Assembly: GCF_017114945.1 (NCBI RefSeq)
Contig: NZ_JABXKQ010000156.1
Location: 49,028 to 113,027, forward strand
Reading direction: 5' to 3'
DNA: 64,000 bases
From: Nostoc sp. JL34
Lineage (GTDB): Bacteria > Cyanobacteriota > Cyanobacteriia > Cyanobacteriales > Nostocaceae
The translations under genes were made by a program, and so were the position numbers. Below, piece after piece: positions 8,624 to 18,166 of the stretch. Below the pieces are notes generated by a model that had not been told where the DNA came from, did no database searches, and worked only from the letters and a program-made list of their open reading frames with translations. Numbering within the stretch: position 1 is the first letter of the stretch; every line of letters begins with the position of its first letter.

Positions 8624-8654
8624 AAACTACTTACGAATTTATTCTAGTACGTAA

Positions 8655-8909
8655 TTATACCTTCGCCTTGCGAAATGCTGCTTGCTTTCTCTTCGCCAAC
8701 CAACCCAGACTACTAGCAAATATAGTACCAGTGATCGCACTGGGTTCAGGTACTGGTCTTGAGATAAGAATATTATCGGTCATGAGAATTATACTGCCTC
8801 CATTATTGCTACCACCGCTAATTTGCCCAGAATTGCGGTTGGTGGTGCTATCAGGAATCGTTGCATTACTATCATTGATTATCGTCAGTTCACTAAACAT
8901 TAATATCAA
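8655..8909 (-). pseudogene. Remnant or very short PEP-CTERM protein
   Basis: The C-terminus has a PEP-CTERM sorting signal: VPEPSAITGTIFASS (about 53-67), a hydrophobic stretch (GTIFASSLGWLA) and a basic tail (KRKQAAFRKAKV). Before it lies a Ser/Asn/Gly-rich stretch (NSGQISGGSNNGG). A full protein of this class normally has a signal peptide and a domain of 150 or more residues. Here the only upstream hydrophobic segment (LSIALSAATIVLIL) is in frame but has no ATG or GTG start and follows a stop. It is probably the 3' end of a lost gene. Confidence 0.5.
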
Positions 8910-9170
8910 TACTATTGTTGCTGCTGATAGTGCTATTGATAAATGTTAGCCTACCAATACCAGTATCTATTTTAACATTGTTGCAGGCTCAAAATCTAAT
9001 TAAAAAATTTTCAGAAGGCTGTGAAATCTTGCCTTTATCGCTAGAAATGCTTCAATATGTAGCTAAATTGCGCTTAGGCATAGCCCGTCGTAGACATAAC
9101 TACTTGTTCTCATTTTGAGATAGATAGTGTTATCGTTGCCAGTGGCATTCTAATTATGAATTATCAATTT

Positions 9171-12100
9171 TTAATTAGAAGCTGCCTTTCCGGCTACTGG
9201 AGAAATTATTTCCTCCAGCGTTTGAAGTAACTCTTGCTCGTTATAAGGTTTAGAAAAGTAAGCTCGCGCCCCCAATTGCATAGCTAGTTGCCGATGTTTA
9301 TTACTGCTACGAGAAGTCAGCATCGCAACTGGAATATTTTTTGTATCAACGTCTGAATTTACCTTACCTAAAAAGCCATAACCATCAAGGCGAGGCATTT
9401 CAATATCACAAATAACTGCCTCAACTCTCAATCCACTATGGAGTTTTTCTAAAGCATCTTGACCATCTTTAGCTTGCTCTACTTGATACCCTCCTTTTTC
9501 CAGGGTCAGAGCTAAAAAGCGGCGAACATTAATCGAGTCATCTACGATTAAAATTGTGCCTTTCTGCTTAACAGATGCTGCTGATATTTTCTCTTCATCA
9601 AATATGAGGAACGGTGTTTTTAACCTTGCTGATGGTAATTGAGTACCTCTAGGAGTCCGCCGATTTGTAGCAATCCAATACAGTAACTCATTGACATTAA
9701 CTAGTGGCACTACTCGACCATCACCGAGAATTGTGCAGTTACTAAAACCTTCAGGCAAAGGTATATTTCCCTCAACTTGGCGAATAGCAACTTCTTGTTC
9801 ACCCCAGCAACGGTCTATTTGGATTGCTACTGGCTGATTATTGCCTTTTACGACTAAGACGCTGTTAGTATTAATGGCTGCTGGAGTTTCCAACTCTGGG
9901 CTATCATAGCGTAGGCAATTAAACTCTAAATAGCGAGTCAGGCGAATCAGTGGCAGCATGGTTCCTTGCCAATTTAGAACTTCGCTACCTGCCATTTGGA
10001 AAACTCGCTCGTCTTGGAGTAAAGATATTTCTGAAATGACATCTGTGGGAAATGCCAATAGAATCTTGTTGATTTCTACTAGCAGAACTCGGGCAACGGA
10101 AAGTGTAAAAGGTACTGATAAGGTGAAGGTAGTACCAACTCCTGGTTCTGTATCAACTTTGACATCTCCTCGAATTAGTTTGAGGTTGTTCCGAACCACG
10201 TCCATACCAACACCGCGACCAGATAATGCTGTGACTTGCTCGGAGGTGGTAAAACCTGGTTCAAAAATTAGTGATAACAGTTCTTCATCACTAGCATTAG
10301 CGAGTAGAGAAGCATCCAATCCCATCGCTAGGGCGCGGGTGCGAATTTTCTCCAGAGAAATGCCCCAACCATCATCACGGATAGTAATCAGCGTGCGATT
10401 ACTGCGGTGAGTAGCTGTAATTTCAATCAATCCTTGTTCTGGTTTACCCAAAAGGCGACGCGTGGTAGAGTCTTCGATACCATGATCGAAGGCATTCCTT
10501 AACAGGTGCATTAAAGGTTCGTTTAAGGCTTCTAAAATGCTGCGTTCAATTAAAGTGTTGCCACCTTCAATTTTTAACTGGACATTTTTCCCATACTCTA
10601 CATTTAAATCGCGTAAAGCTCTAGGAAAACGTTCGACTAAATCGGATAGTGGCCGCATCCTGATGTGATTTAGCTTTGTCTGTAACTGTTTCGATGTTTT
10701 GTTGAGTTTACGAGCAATATGGTCTGTATCATCTACACTAAGTTGCACATCTGTTGTGACTTCCTGTACCTGAACAATGGTTTCCATAACTTCCTGCGAT
10801 CGCAGGTTTAAATCGTTATAGCGATCCATTTCTAAGGCATCAAATTCCCTGTCTGCGTCTTGTGTTTGGTGGCTATTTTCATCTTGCATTCGCACCCCAG
10901 TAAACATCGCAGCTTGAGTGGAAATTTTGTCGGATACTATACGTAATTCCTGGTTTTCGCGGTCGAGAACTTGGACTCGCTGGTTGAGGTTACGAACGAG
11001 TTTGCGTAATCTTTCTAGTTGCGAGTTTAACCCATTCCGCTGAACAATCAGTTCACTAAATAAATCATTAATCTGCTCTAGTTGTTTGCTAGGAACTCGG
11101 ACGGTATTTTCATGAATTTCCCGATCTTTTGTAACGCCAACTGGCTCTCCTTTACTTTCACCAAATTTAGTATCAGGAGGATTATCTTCTCTAGCAAATA
11201 TTGTATTGTGCTCGGTGACATTGACAGCATTTACATCATCGGCAAATTCTGCATCCACAAATGTAAATTTGGCTGCGATACTTGCGCTGGGCTGTGCCAA
11301 CGCTTCATCCTTAATCCAAGTTTCTGGAGTTATTTCTCCTTGCCAAACAGCTGTTGGCACTACTTCTGTATCGAGGATATCTGTGGGGAGAAGTTGTGGT
11401 ATTACTTCTGCTGGTAATAGTGGCTGGGATTGCGTATAACTACCCAAGTCAATTTCTGTAGGCAAGTTATCTAGCTGATTTGTCAGCACCAAAGCTTGCG
11501 ATCGCCGCCATGCTTGCAATGCTAGGCGGGCAATTTCGGGAATGTGTTCCCCGAAGGGGTTGTCGTTGGCGTTCGTCGCAGACAAGCCTCTCGTAGAGAA
11601 GACATTGCTACTAACAGTTTCCAAATGCTGCGTTACTGACTCACAAAGCTTGGTAAAAGCTGGCAACTGGAGCATTTCCCCCAAACCACCCAATTCAGCT
11701 GCCATGATCACAACTTCTTCATGTAAACCGGGCTGTTCGCTATCTGCCAATATAGATTCTAAACGCTGCAAACACTCTTCTACTTCTGTTGCAAATAGCA
11801 AGGGGATAACGTCTTGCCCGTCCTCTGGGGATAGCATGGTTGAGGCATCCTCAGGGGTGGGGTCGCCCAAGCGATCGTGCAACTCATCAAAAATTGGGTA
11901 ACAAAAGGTTGCTAACCACTGATCTTCGACAACATTCCCTTCTGCAAGCAATTCTACAATCTGACGCAGCCAGTCAACTCCAGATAGCAATAAACTTTGT
12001 AACTGAGTATCAATTTCTAGAGAATTTTTTTTAGTTTTTAAAACTTTAAAGGAATCTTCCAGACGATGAGATAAATCACTTAGCGATCTAAATCCCATCA

Positions 12101-12272
12101 TCCCCGCGCCACCTTTGATAGAATGAGCGGCCCGGAGTGCAGCATTGATTTTATCCAAATCGATGCGGTTACTAGTATCGATTTCTAGTAATACAGTTTC
12201 TAAGGTATTTAAGTAATCAGTTGCTTCTTCCAGAAATTGCATCTGGATTTCTAGTTCTTTATCTTGTAGCAT
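9171..12272 (-). CDS. CheA-type hybrid histidine kinase with Hpt, CheW and receiver domains (HmpE/PixL-like)
   Basis: A 1033-residue kinase and last gene of the five-gene chemotaxis-like operon. In order: Hpt domain with phospho-acceptor H50 (AAHSIKGGAGMMGF), a long variable linker, dimerisation and HATPase regions (LMHLLRNAFDHGIED, IRDDGWGIS, GRGVGMDVV), a CheW-like domain, and a C-terminal receiver (about 905-1033; ILIVDDS, CDIEMPRLDG, SKPY). It should take the methyl-accepting protein's signal and phosphorylate the two response regulators to control type IV pilus motility. Residues about 224-242 (STRGLSATNANDNPFGEH) are encoded by a dispersed repeat at 11546-11604 inserted in frame in the linker. 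Confidence 0.93.
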   Translation of the reverse strand: MLQDKELEIQMQFLEEATDYLNTLETVLLEIDTSNRIDLDKINAALRAAHSIKGGAGMMGFRSLSDLSHRLEDSFKVLKTKKNSLEIDTQLQSLLLSGVDWLRQIVELLAEGNVVEDQWLATFCYPIFDELHDRLGDPTPEDASTMLSPEDGQDVIPLLFATEVEECLQRLESILADSEQPGLHEEVVIMAAELGGLGEMLQLPAFTKLCESVTQHLETVSSNVFSTRGLSATNANDNPFGEHIPEIARLALQAWRRSQALVLTNQLDNLPTEIDLGSYTQSQPLLPAEVIPQLLPTDILDTEVVPTAVWQGEITPETWIKDEALAQPSASIAAKFTFVDAEFADDVNAVNVTEHNTIFAREDNPPDTKFGESKGEPVGVTKDREIHENTVRVPSKQLEQINDLFSELIVQRNGLNSQLERLRKLVRNLNQRVQVLDRENQELRIVSDKISTQAAMFTGVRMQDENSHQTQDADREFDALEMDRYNDLNLRSQEVMETIVQVQEVTTDVQLSVDDTDHIARKLNKTSKQLQTKLNHIRMRPLSDLVERFPRALRDLNVEYGKNVQLKIEGGNTLIERSILEALNEPLMHLLRNAFDHGIEDSTTRRLLGKPEQGLIEITATHRSNRTLITIRDDGWGISLEKIRTRALAMGLDASLLANASDEELLSLIFEPGFTTSEQVTALSGRGVGMDVVRNNLKLIRGDVKVDTEPGVGTTFTLSVPFTLSVARVLLVEINKILLAFPTDVISEISLLQDERVFQMAGSEVLNWQGTMLPLIRLTRYLEFNCLRYDSPELETPAAINTNSVLVVKGNNQPVAIQIDRCWGEQEVAIRQVEGNIPLPEGFSNCTILGDGRVVPLVNVNELLYWIATNRRTPRGTQLPSARLKTPFLIFDEEKISAASVKQKGTILIVDDSINVRRFLALTLEKGGYQVEQAKDGQDALEKLHSGLRVEAVICDIEMPRLDGYGFLGKVNSDVDTKNIPVAMLTSRSSNKHRQLAMQLGARAYFSKPYNEQELLQTLEEIISPVAGKAASN

Positions 12273-12466
12273 GGTTTTTGTCCTTAGTCATTGGTCATTG
12301 GTGAGCCAGTGTGGTCTTGGGGGTTTCCCCCATGAGCAACTGGCGAACCCGAAGGGTCATTGGTCATTGGTCATTAGTAAAAGGACAAATGACAACAGAA
12401 AAATAACAAAAGTCATTCGTCATTGGTCACTAGCAAAGGACAAAAGACAAATGACAAATGACAAAC
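12273..12466. repeat. Repeat-filled gap inside the chemotaxis-like operon
   Basis: The interval is almost entirely repeats: heptamer units of the CATTGGT/AATGACA type on both sides of a dispersed repeat at 12301-12361 (TGAGCCAGTGTGGTCTTGGG and following). The same repeat occurs in inverse orientation at 30701-30789, with an extra 30-bp segment. It separates the receptor and kinase genes by 194 bp without breaking either. Confidence 0.75.
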
Positions 12467-15301
12467 TTAACTAACTTTGAAAGCCTCGACAGTCTCTTGC
12501 AACTGCTGTGAAATCTCCACAGTTTGTTGCAGAGATTCGGAAACTTGTCGAGAAGAATCGCTGGTGCGTTGTGATATAGCAGCGATATCTTTCATCAATT
12601 GGCTAACACTTTGCGATGTTTCAACCTGAGATGCAGTTGCAGTAGAAATTGACTGCACCAAGGAGTCAATTTGAGACGATACATTCAAAATTTCACTCAG
12701 ACTTTGTTTAGCATCTTCCACAATTCGAGTCCCTTCTACCACTTGGGTGGTTCCTATTTCCATCGCCTGCACCACTTCACTGGTTTCTCGTTGGATATTT
12801 TCAACAATTTGTTCAATTTCTTGGGTTGCTGCGGCACTCCTGACTGCTAATTCGCCGACTTCTTCAGCAACAACAGCAAAACCTTGACCTTCTTCACCCG
12901 CACGTGCTGCTTCAATACCGGCGTTGATGGCAAGCAAGTTGGTTTGAATAGCGATTTGGTTAATCAAAGAAACCACGCGAGAAATTTGTTGCGAAGACTC
13001 TCCCAAACGTTTCACTTTCTTAGCAGTTTCACCCACGGTTTCCCGTAAAGAGAGGATGTTTTGTACTGTTAAATCCATCGCGTGTCCACTCTTGGTGGCC
13101 GTGTGGGCGGCATGGTTAGCAATGAAAGCGGCTTTTTCGGCACTTTCGGCTACGGCTTGCATGGATTGGGTCATTTGGTCAACAGCATCAAGGGTGCGGT
13201 TGATTTCGGCAGCTTGGGTAAGTGCTTCTTCTGCTAGGTGGCGGATGGCTCCTTCGTTAGAGCCAATGGCACTATTCACATGGATGGCAGCTTGTTTAAC
13301 TTGGGTAACAATATCCCGCAAGCTTTCGACAATGGAGTTGAAAAAGTCGGCAACAGTGCCTATTTCCCCAGCAGTTACGTCTGCACGCACTGTCAGGTCG
13401 CCTCTGGCTGCACCTTCTACGTCGTTGAGTAGTTGTAAAAGTTGTTGTTGCAGTGTTTCTTTTTCTTGCCGTTCTTCGTCTGACCCGGTTACAGGAACAT
13501 TTCTGACTTGTTCTATCTCTTCTAATAACTTGGCTTGTTCTAAGGCATAGCCGACTTGAGTTGCTATCTGTTGAAACAAGTCAATTTCCGGCTGTTGCCA
13601 AACACGAGGAGTTTCGCAATGATGAGCAATTAATAAGCCTAAAAGTTTTCCTTGGGCAAGAATCGGTACGATTAAATGACCTTTGACGGCAAATTTTTCC
13701 AAAAGTTGGATGTAACCATCGGCATTTTTCAGGCTTTGGTCTTGATGAATATTGGCGACTGCTTGCACCTCTCCATCGTGGTCACTTTCTAGATAACGTT
13801 CTCGAAAATAGGGGTCATCAATTTGCACTCCCAGCATTTCCGGCCAATTACCAGTTACTGATTCTGCAACGACAACGCCAGCCAAAGTACCTGGATTCAG
13901 ACTATAAATGATTACCCGGTCTGTTTTTAGGATTTGTTGAACTTCTTTGACTGCGGCGTGATAAATATCTTCAGTTTTGAGAACTTTCCGAATCCGTAGG
14001 GTAATATCTGCTAGTAATTTTGCCCCTTCAACGTCTAGTTCCTGTTGCTGTTCCTTAACTAAGACCTGCAATTGTTCGGCCATCAGGTTGATATTTGCAC
14101 TCAATACCCCTAATTCGTCTTCTCTTTCAATTTCCAGACGGGTATTAAATTTACCTTGACCTAACTTTGCTAATGCCGCAGTGGCATTGAGAATTGGCTG
14201 TGTAGTCAGTTTCGCTAACCGAGATGCGATCGCACCCACAATCAATGCTGTCAGTGCTGTGCCGATGGCTATAGTCCACAGTAATTGTCTTTGCGGCTCA
14301 AATACAATTGCGGTATCTGTAGCTAAAAGTACCTGCCAGTTTAAATTTGGTAAACCATCTAGTGTACTAGCTGGTACATAGCTAACTAGTTCTTGTTTTT
14401 TGTAAGTTTTGGGAACTTCTATAAAACTATCTACCTTTTTGGCTGCTAGCAGTTTAGGTAAATTAGAATACTCTCCCTTGGCCTGTTTCCCTAATAATTC
14501 CTTTTGGGGACTTAAGAAAACTATTCCTGAAGCATCGAGCAAATGGTATTGTTGTCCGTTAGCTACGTAGTTTTTGATGACTTCCTCTAAAGATTTTACG
14601 GGCATACGTGCTTGTACCACGCCAATAGTTTGGCCCGTCCTTGTCTCTTTCACAGGTGCAGCTAGATAAATACTCACTACACCAGTATTTTTTGCCGCTT
14701 CCGGTTTGCTGATGACAGGAGTATCTTTTTGCAAAGCATCTTGAAAATAGGTACGGTCTTTTTGATTTTCCAGGGTTTCGCCTGTGGACTGCACAATCAA
14801 GTTACCTTGGCGATCAAAAACAGCAATACTGTCATAAGCTTTGTAAGCTTCGACAACCCGATCTAGAACTGCTTGCTTTTCTTGAGTAGTGATGCTGACA
14901 CCAGCTTGGGGACTTGTCAAAAATAGCAAGTTTGATATTACCTGAATATCTCCGTAGCGTCCCAGCATGAAGCGGTTAACTTTATCGCTTAAGCCAGTGG
15001 CTTCGGCTTGTTGAGATTGGGTAATTTGCTTAGTAATGGATTTGTTAGCAAAACCAAAAGCGATCGCACCGATGCCCAAAACTGGTATTGTACCGATTGC
15101 GATCGCTAAAATAGTCGCTTTCTTAACCAATCCCAGCCTTGTAAAATAGGCAATACCCTGATTCAAAGAAGAATTATTAGCACTTTCAGTAGTCAGCTTA
15201 GTTGGTAGTTTTACTACAGTTCCAATAGCTTTTTGAGATGAAATCAATGATGCTCGATTTTGAGCGCTATTACCTTGATTCGTGTTGGTTTTATTAAACA
15301 T
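12467..15301 (-). CDS. Methyl-accepting chemotaxis protein with Cache, HAMP and GAF domains (HmpD/PixJ-like)
   Basis: A 944-residue receptor: TM1 (about 62-86), an extracytoplasmic dCache-type sensor (about 95-335), TM2 (about 343-363), HAMP (about 364-420), a GAF domain (about 432-598) and an MCP signalling hairpin (about 650-944, tip around LLAINAGIEAARAGEEGQGF). The GAF is of the cyanobacteriochrome type (FAVKGHLIVPIL, LLGLLIAHHCETPRVW), but the canonical Cys-His is replaced (SLKNADGYIQLL) and DPCF is DPYF, so covalent bilin binding is unlikely. That fits the non-photoreceptor hmp type better than PixJ. Confidence 0.92.
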   Translation of the reverse strand: MFNKTNTNQGNSAQNRASLISSQKAIGTVVKLPTKLTTESANNSSLNQGIAYFTRLGLVKKATILAIAIGTIPVLGIGAIAFGFANKSITKQITQSQQAEATGLSDKVNRFMLGRYGDIQVISNLLFLTSPQAGVSITTQEKQAVLDRVVEAYKAYDSIAVFDRQGNLIVQSTGETLENQKDRTYFQDALQKDTPVISKPEAAKNTGVVSIYLAAPVKETRTGQTIGVVQARMPVKSLEEVIKNYVANGQQYHLLDASGIVFLSPQKELLGKQAKGEYSNLPKLLAAKKVDSFIEVPKTYKKQELVSYVPASTLDGLPNLNWQVLLATDTAIVFEPQRQLLWTIAIGTALTALIVGAIASRLAKLTTQPILNATAALAKLGQGKFNTRLEIEREDELGVLSANINLMAEQLQVLVKEQQQELDVEGAKLLADITLRIRKVLKTEDIYHAAVKEVQQILKTDRVIIYSLNPGTLAGVVVAESVTGNWPEMLGVQIDDPYFRERYLESDHDGEVQAVANIHQDQSLKNADGYIQLLEKFAVKGHLIVPILAQGKLLGLLIAHHCETPRVWQQPEIDLFQQIATQVGYALEQAKLLEEIEQVRNVPVTGSDEERQEKETLQQQLLQLLNDVEGAARGDLTVRADVTAGEIGTVADFFNSIVESLRDIVTQVKQAAIHVNSAIGSNEGAIRHLAEEALTQAAEINRTLDAVDQMTQSMQAVAESAEKAAFIANHAAHTATKSGHAMDLTVQNILSLRETVGETAKKVKRLGESSQQISRVVSLINQIAIQTNLLAINAGIEAARAGEEGQGFAVVAEEVGELAVRSAAATQEIEQIVENIQRETSEVVQAMEIGTTQVVEGTRIVEDAKQSLSEILNVSSQIDSLVQSISTATASQVETSQSVSQLMKDIAAISQRTSDSSRQVSESLQQTVEISQQLQETVEAFKVS

Positions 15302-15362
15302 AAAAGTAGTTCTCCTAAGTATGTGAATAAGAACACTAAAAAGCTGTTTTTAGTAGTACACT

Positions 15363-15860
15363 CTAATCACTGCGGAGAATGGAAGACTGCACAATCGCCT
15401 GTGCATCTAATACTAGTAATATTTCTTCTTGTTGCACAACGCACCCACATAAATAAGGAACTAAACTGGATGCCACTTGTCCTATAGGAGAATGAATATC
15501 ATCAACTATGAACTTGGTTGTACCTTTTATTTCTTGTACAACTAAGCCCAACACTAATGATTCCACTTTAATAACGATCACATTGTACTGCCGCAGTCGA
15601 TAATCTAGGGATTCTAAATTGAGTATTCTGGGCAAATCAACCACCCAAATTATCCGACTCCGCCAATTCATTAATCCTAATATGCAGGACGGCATATTGG
15701 GCATTGACGTAATAGATTCAACAGGCACAAGAATTGCTTCTTGCGTATGCTTCATTGATAAAACAGCAGTTGTTTGTTGATTTAGCTGAAACTTCAGATA
15801 ACCATCTGCTAAATTATTTGGAATCGGTTTTGAAGAAAGAGTAATGTTTGTACTAGTCAT
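15363..15860 (-). CDS. CheW-like adaptor (HmpC/PixI-like)
   Basis: A 165-residue CheW-fold protein: FQLNQQTTAVLSMKHTQEAI (about 24-43), VPVESITSMPNMPSCILGLM (about 46-65), NWRSRIIWVVDLPRIL (about 66-81) and the second barrel LVLGLVVQEIKGTTKF. It should couple the receptor to the CheA kinase. The start lies 5 bases after the CheY-like gene, so the two are probably translated from one mRNA. Confidence 0.88.
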   Translation of the reverse strand: MTSTNITLSSKPIPNNLADGYLKFQLNQQTTAVLSMKHTQEAILVPVESITSMPNMPSCILGLMNWRSRIIWVVDLPRILNLESLDYRLRQYNVIVIKVESLVLGLVVQEIKGTTKFIVDDIHSPIGQVASSLVPYLCGCVVQQEEILLVLDAQAIVQSSILRSD

Positions 15861-15864
15861 TGAT

Positions 15865-16242
15865 TCAAATTACCACTGATTTAATAGTACGTAGGAGATG
15901 TTCGCGGGTGTAAGGTTTAGTTATATAGGCATCTGCACCTTGTCTCATCGCCCACAAACGGTCAATTTCTTGATTTTTAGAACTACAAACCACAATCGGC
16001 ACTTTTGCAGTAATTGGATTTCTTCTTAGATAACGACACAATTCAAATCCACTCATTTCTGGCATTACGACATCAGTAACGATCGCATCTGGTTTTGCTA
16101 ACACAGCTTTTTCTAAACCTTCTTTTGCACCACTTGCTTTAATTACGTTGTAACCACTTTCTTTGAGATAATGGCTCATTAATTCCAATTCGCTGGGAGA
16201 ATCTTCTACAATCAGAATTGTGCCAAGCAAAGTCAGGCTCAC
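15865..16242 (-). CDS. CheY-like single-domain response regulator (HmpB/PixH-like)
   Basis: A 125-residue receiver with ILIVEDS (acidic pocket), phospho-acceptor Asp in AIVTDVVMPEMSGFEL (about 53-68), the switch residue in PIVVCSS and the conserved Lys in YITKPY. With no output domain it would act by protein contact, probably on the pilus motors as in the pil/pix systems. Second gene of the operon. Confidence 0.9.
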   Translation of the reverse strand: MSLTLLGTILIVEDSPSELELMSHYLKESGYNVIKASGAKEGLEKAVLAKPDAIVTDVVMPEMSGFELCRYLRRNPITAKVPIVVCSSKNQEIDRLWAMRQGADAYITKPYTREHLLRTIKSVVI

Positions 16243-16304
16243 TATTAAATCTCCTAAAAAAATAAATTAAGCATATTTTATTATTTTTATTTACCTTGTT
16301 TAAA

Positions 16305-17372
16305 TCAACCAAGATGTTTAAAAACCATTTTTAGCAATTCTGATTGCGTAAAAGGCTTGGTCAAATATCCTGATGATCTGACCATTTTAGCCTTTGCCCT
16401 GTCGATAAATCCTGTTCTACCTGTTACCATAATGATCGGTGTATTTTTAAAAGCTGAATGTTTACGTAATAAGGAACATAGCTCGTAACCATCTAAACTT
16501 GGCATTTCAACATCTAGCAAAATCAGATCGGGTTTACTCCGCAAAATTTGCATTAAAGCTTTTACCGGATCGTTGATCATCACAACTGAAAATGTGTTTT
16601 CATCCAAAAAGTGTTTGATGGAATTCAAAACTGTTTGGCTATCATCAATGCAGGCAATTGTATATAGTTTTTTGCCAACAGATGGCTGAGTAGTTTTATT
16701 ATTCTCAGGAATATCAAAATTGATTGGTATCGGCAACTTTTGCCCAAGTTTTATTTGCAGTTGTGCCTGAACTTGAGACGGTTGTGTTGTAGACAAAACT
16801 TGGGAACCCCCACCAGCCGGAATTGATGACTGGATATTTTGCCGATTTCGTAACTGCTTTTGACAGTGTTCGACGAGTAACCGTAAGTCTAGGCGACAAA
16901 ACTTTGGTAGTTCATCCAAAGAGCTTTCTGGACTGAATTCATAGCTACCTTCTTTTAAACACAGAAAGGATTCCATTACTTCTTTTGCCAATTCGTCTAT
17001 CAGGCTTCCTGCTTGCACAGAGGTGATATAGTCCTGATTGACTAACCAACAAATAGCTTGGTAATCCGTATTTGGTATTGCTTGATGTTCATTCTTCGTC
17101 TCGAACATCAGCCGCATCTGCACGCGAGTGGCGCTGTTGAGAGCAGGAATTTGCTGGCTCAAGCGCCGCAAGTGACTGTCAAGGCGCTCAAACACTTTAT
17201 CTGAATAGGAGGCATAAGTAAGTTTACCGTCCTCTAGATAGATTGACCAAGAAACTATCCCGGTAAATACGCTTAAGCAACCGGTAGCACGCCGACTAGT
17301 TAATTGTGCCAACAGAGATAGCGGATGTAGTTTCTGGAACAACCTGTAGCTACCTATAGGAGTTGTGCTCAT
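16305..17372 (-). CDS. PATAN-domain response regulator (PatA/PixG/HmpA-like)
   Basis: A 355-residue protein with an N-terminal PATAN/DUF4388 region (about 1-175; LLAQLTSRRATGCLSVF, WSIYLEDGKLTYASY, YEFSPESSLDELP), a Gln/Pro linker and a C-terminal receiver (about 235-355; ACIDDSQ, LILLDVEMPSLDGYEL, MVTGRT, YLTKPF). It is first in the operon, the place this family takes in pix and hmp loci. PATAN proteins bind pilus-motor ATPases in Synechocystis; a similar role is inferred here. Confidence 0.9.
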   Translation of the reverse strand: MSTTPIGSYRLFQKLHPLSLLAQLTSRRATGCLSVFTGIVSWSIYLEDGKLTYASYSDKVFERLDSHLRRLSQQIPALNSATRVQMRLMFETKNEHQAIPNTDYQAICWLVNQDYITSVQAGSLIDELAKEVMESFLCLKEGSYEFSPESSLDELPKFCRLDLRLLVEHCQKQLRNRQNIQSSIPAGGGSQVLSTTQPSQVQAQLQIKLGQKLPIPINFDIPENNKTTQPSVGKKLYTIACIDDSQTVLNSIKHFLDENTFSVVMINDPVKALMQILRSKPDLILLDVEMPSLDGYELCSLLRKHSAFKNTPIIMVTGRTGFIDRAKAKMVRSSGYLTKPFTQSELLKMVFKHLG

Positions 17373-18166
17373 TTTGCTTTTACTCAGCTAAATTCGATCC
17401 GTGTAAGCTAAATTCGTGCAGAGTTCTTCCACAATAAAAATTAAGTAAAAGGCTTCAAGATTTTGTATTTTAAAGTACACAATTTTGACCTCTAGGATTT
17501 GTGGTAAAACTCAACGAAAGCTGCGTTATTTTCAAATGCTCAAATCTCAGTAAATTCGTAAATTGTTATTAATTTACTTCCAGTTACTGAGATTTATAGA
17601 CATTCTGGAAAAATAAGACATAGAAATGTCAAGACTAGATGAAGCCACTTTCCATTGAGTAACCCCATTCTGACCACAGGAATAATACTGATTTTCTTAA
17701 AATAATATCTTTGAACTTCTGTATTTACACTTAAGTAAAATATAGTCTTTAAGCATATAAGTACTAAAGAAAGCCACTTTTCATTAAGTAAACCCATTGT
17801 GACCACAGGAATAATACTGATTTTGTTGACAAAAATAAAACAAAAATCTAAAATCAGGAGTCAAAATGGTTTAAGTAAAATTTTATACTAAAAAGTTGTT
17901 TTATTGCTTTGGCACAACTGTTTGTCCAAAAAATTTGCGCTTAATTGTTGATGAATGCGATCGCGCACCTGAAGCACCTTGTCAAAAGATTCAATGCCAG
18001 TTTCAGATAACAGGAGGATGCGATCGCTCCCGGATTAGCATTCTGGAACTGTCATAAACTCCTTGATTCATCCGCTAGTCGCATAGAATTTATTCTGAAT
18101 TCTTTCTTGATAAAAAACCTGCCATTCACAGGCAATACAATACAATGACAAAAATTGAGTAACATT
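17373..18166. promoter_or_regulatory. Long upstream region of the chemotaxis-like operon
   Basis: About 790 bases without a gene. It contains the presumed operon promoter, the 55-bp direct repeats annotated separately, and HIP1-type sites near 17958 and 18020. The open frame across 17594-17806 on the minus strand arises from the direct repeat and is not taken as a gene. Confidence 0.45.
17641..17824. repeat. Two 55-bp direct repeats upstream of the chemotaxis-like operon
   Basis: 17641-17695 and 17770-17824 share about 90% identity. GACCACAGGAATAATACTGA is identical in both, and their starts are 129 bp apart. They lie 270-450 bp upstream of the first gene's start codon, so they could be a duplicated regulatory segment or a duplicated repeat. 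Confidence 0.7.

Noticed and set aside
8915..9118. 67-codon plus-strand ORF with a hydrophobic start
   Set aside because: It overlaps the PEP-CTERM remnant region and includes a dispersed repeat (GGCATAGCCCGTCGTAGACA); no support.
17594..17806. Minus-strand ORF with an internal protein repeat (MGLLNEKW/MGLLNGKW)
   Set aside because: The repetition comes from the 55-bp DNA direct repeat; no ribosome-binding site and no homology pattern.
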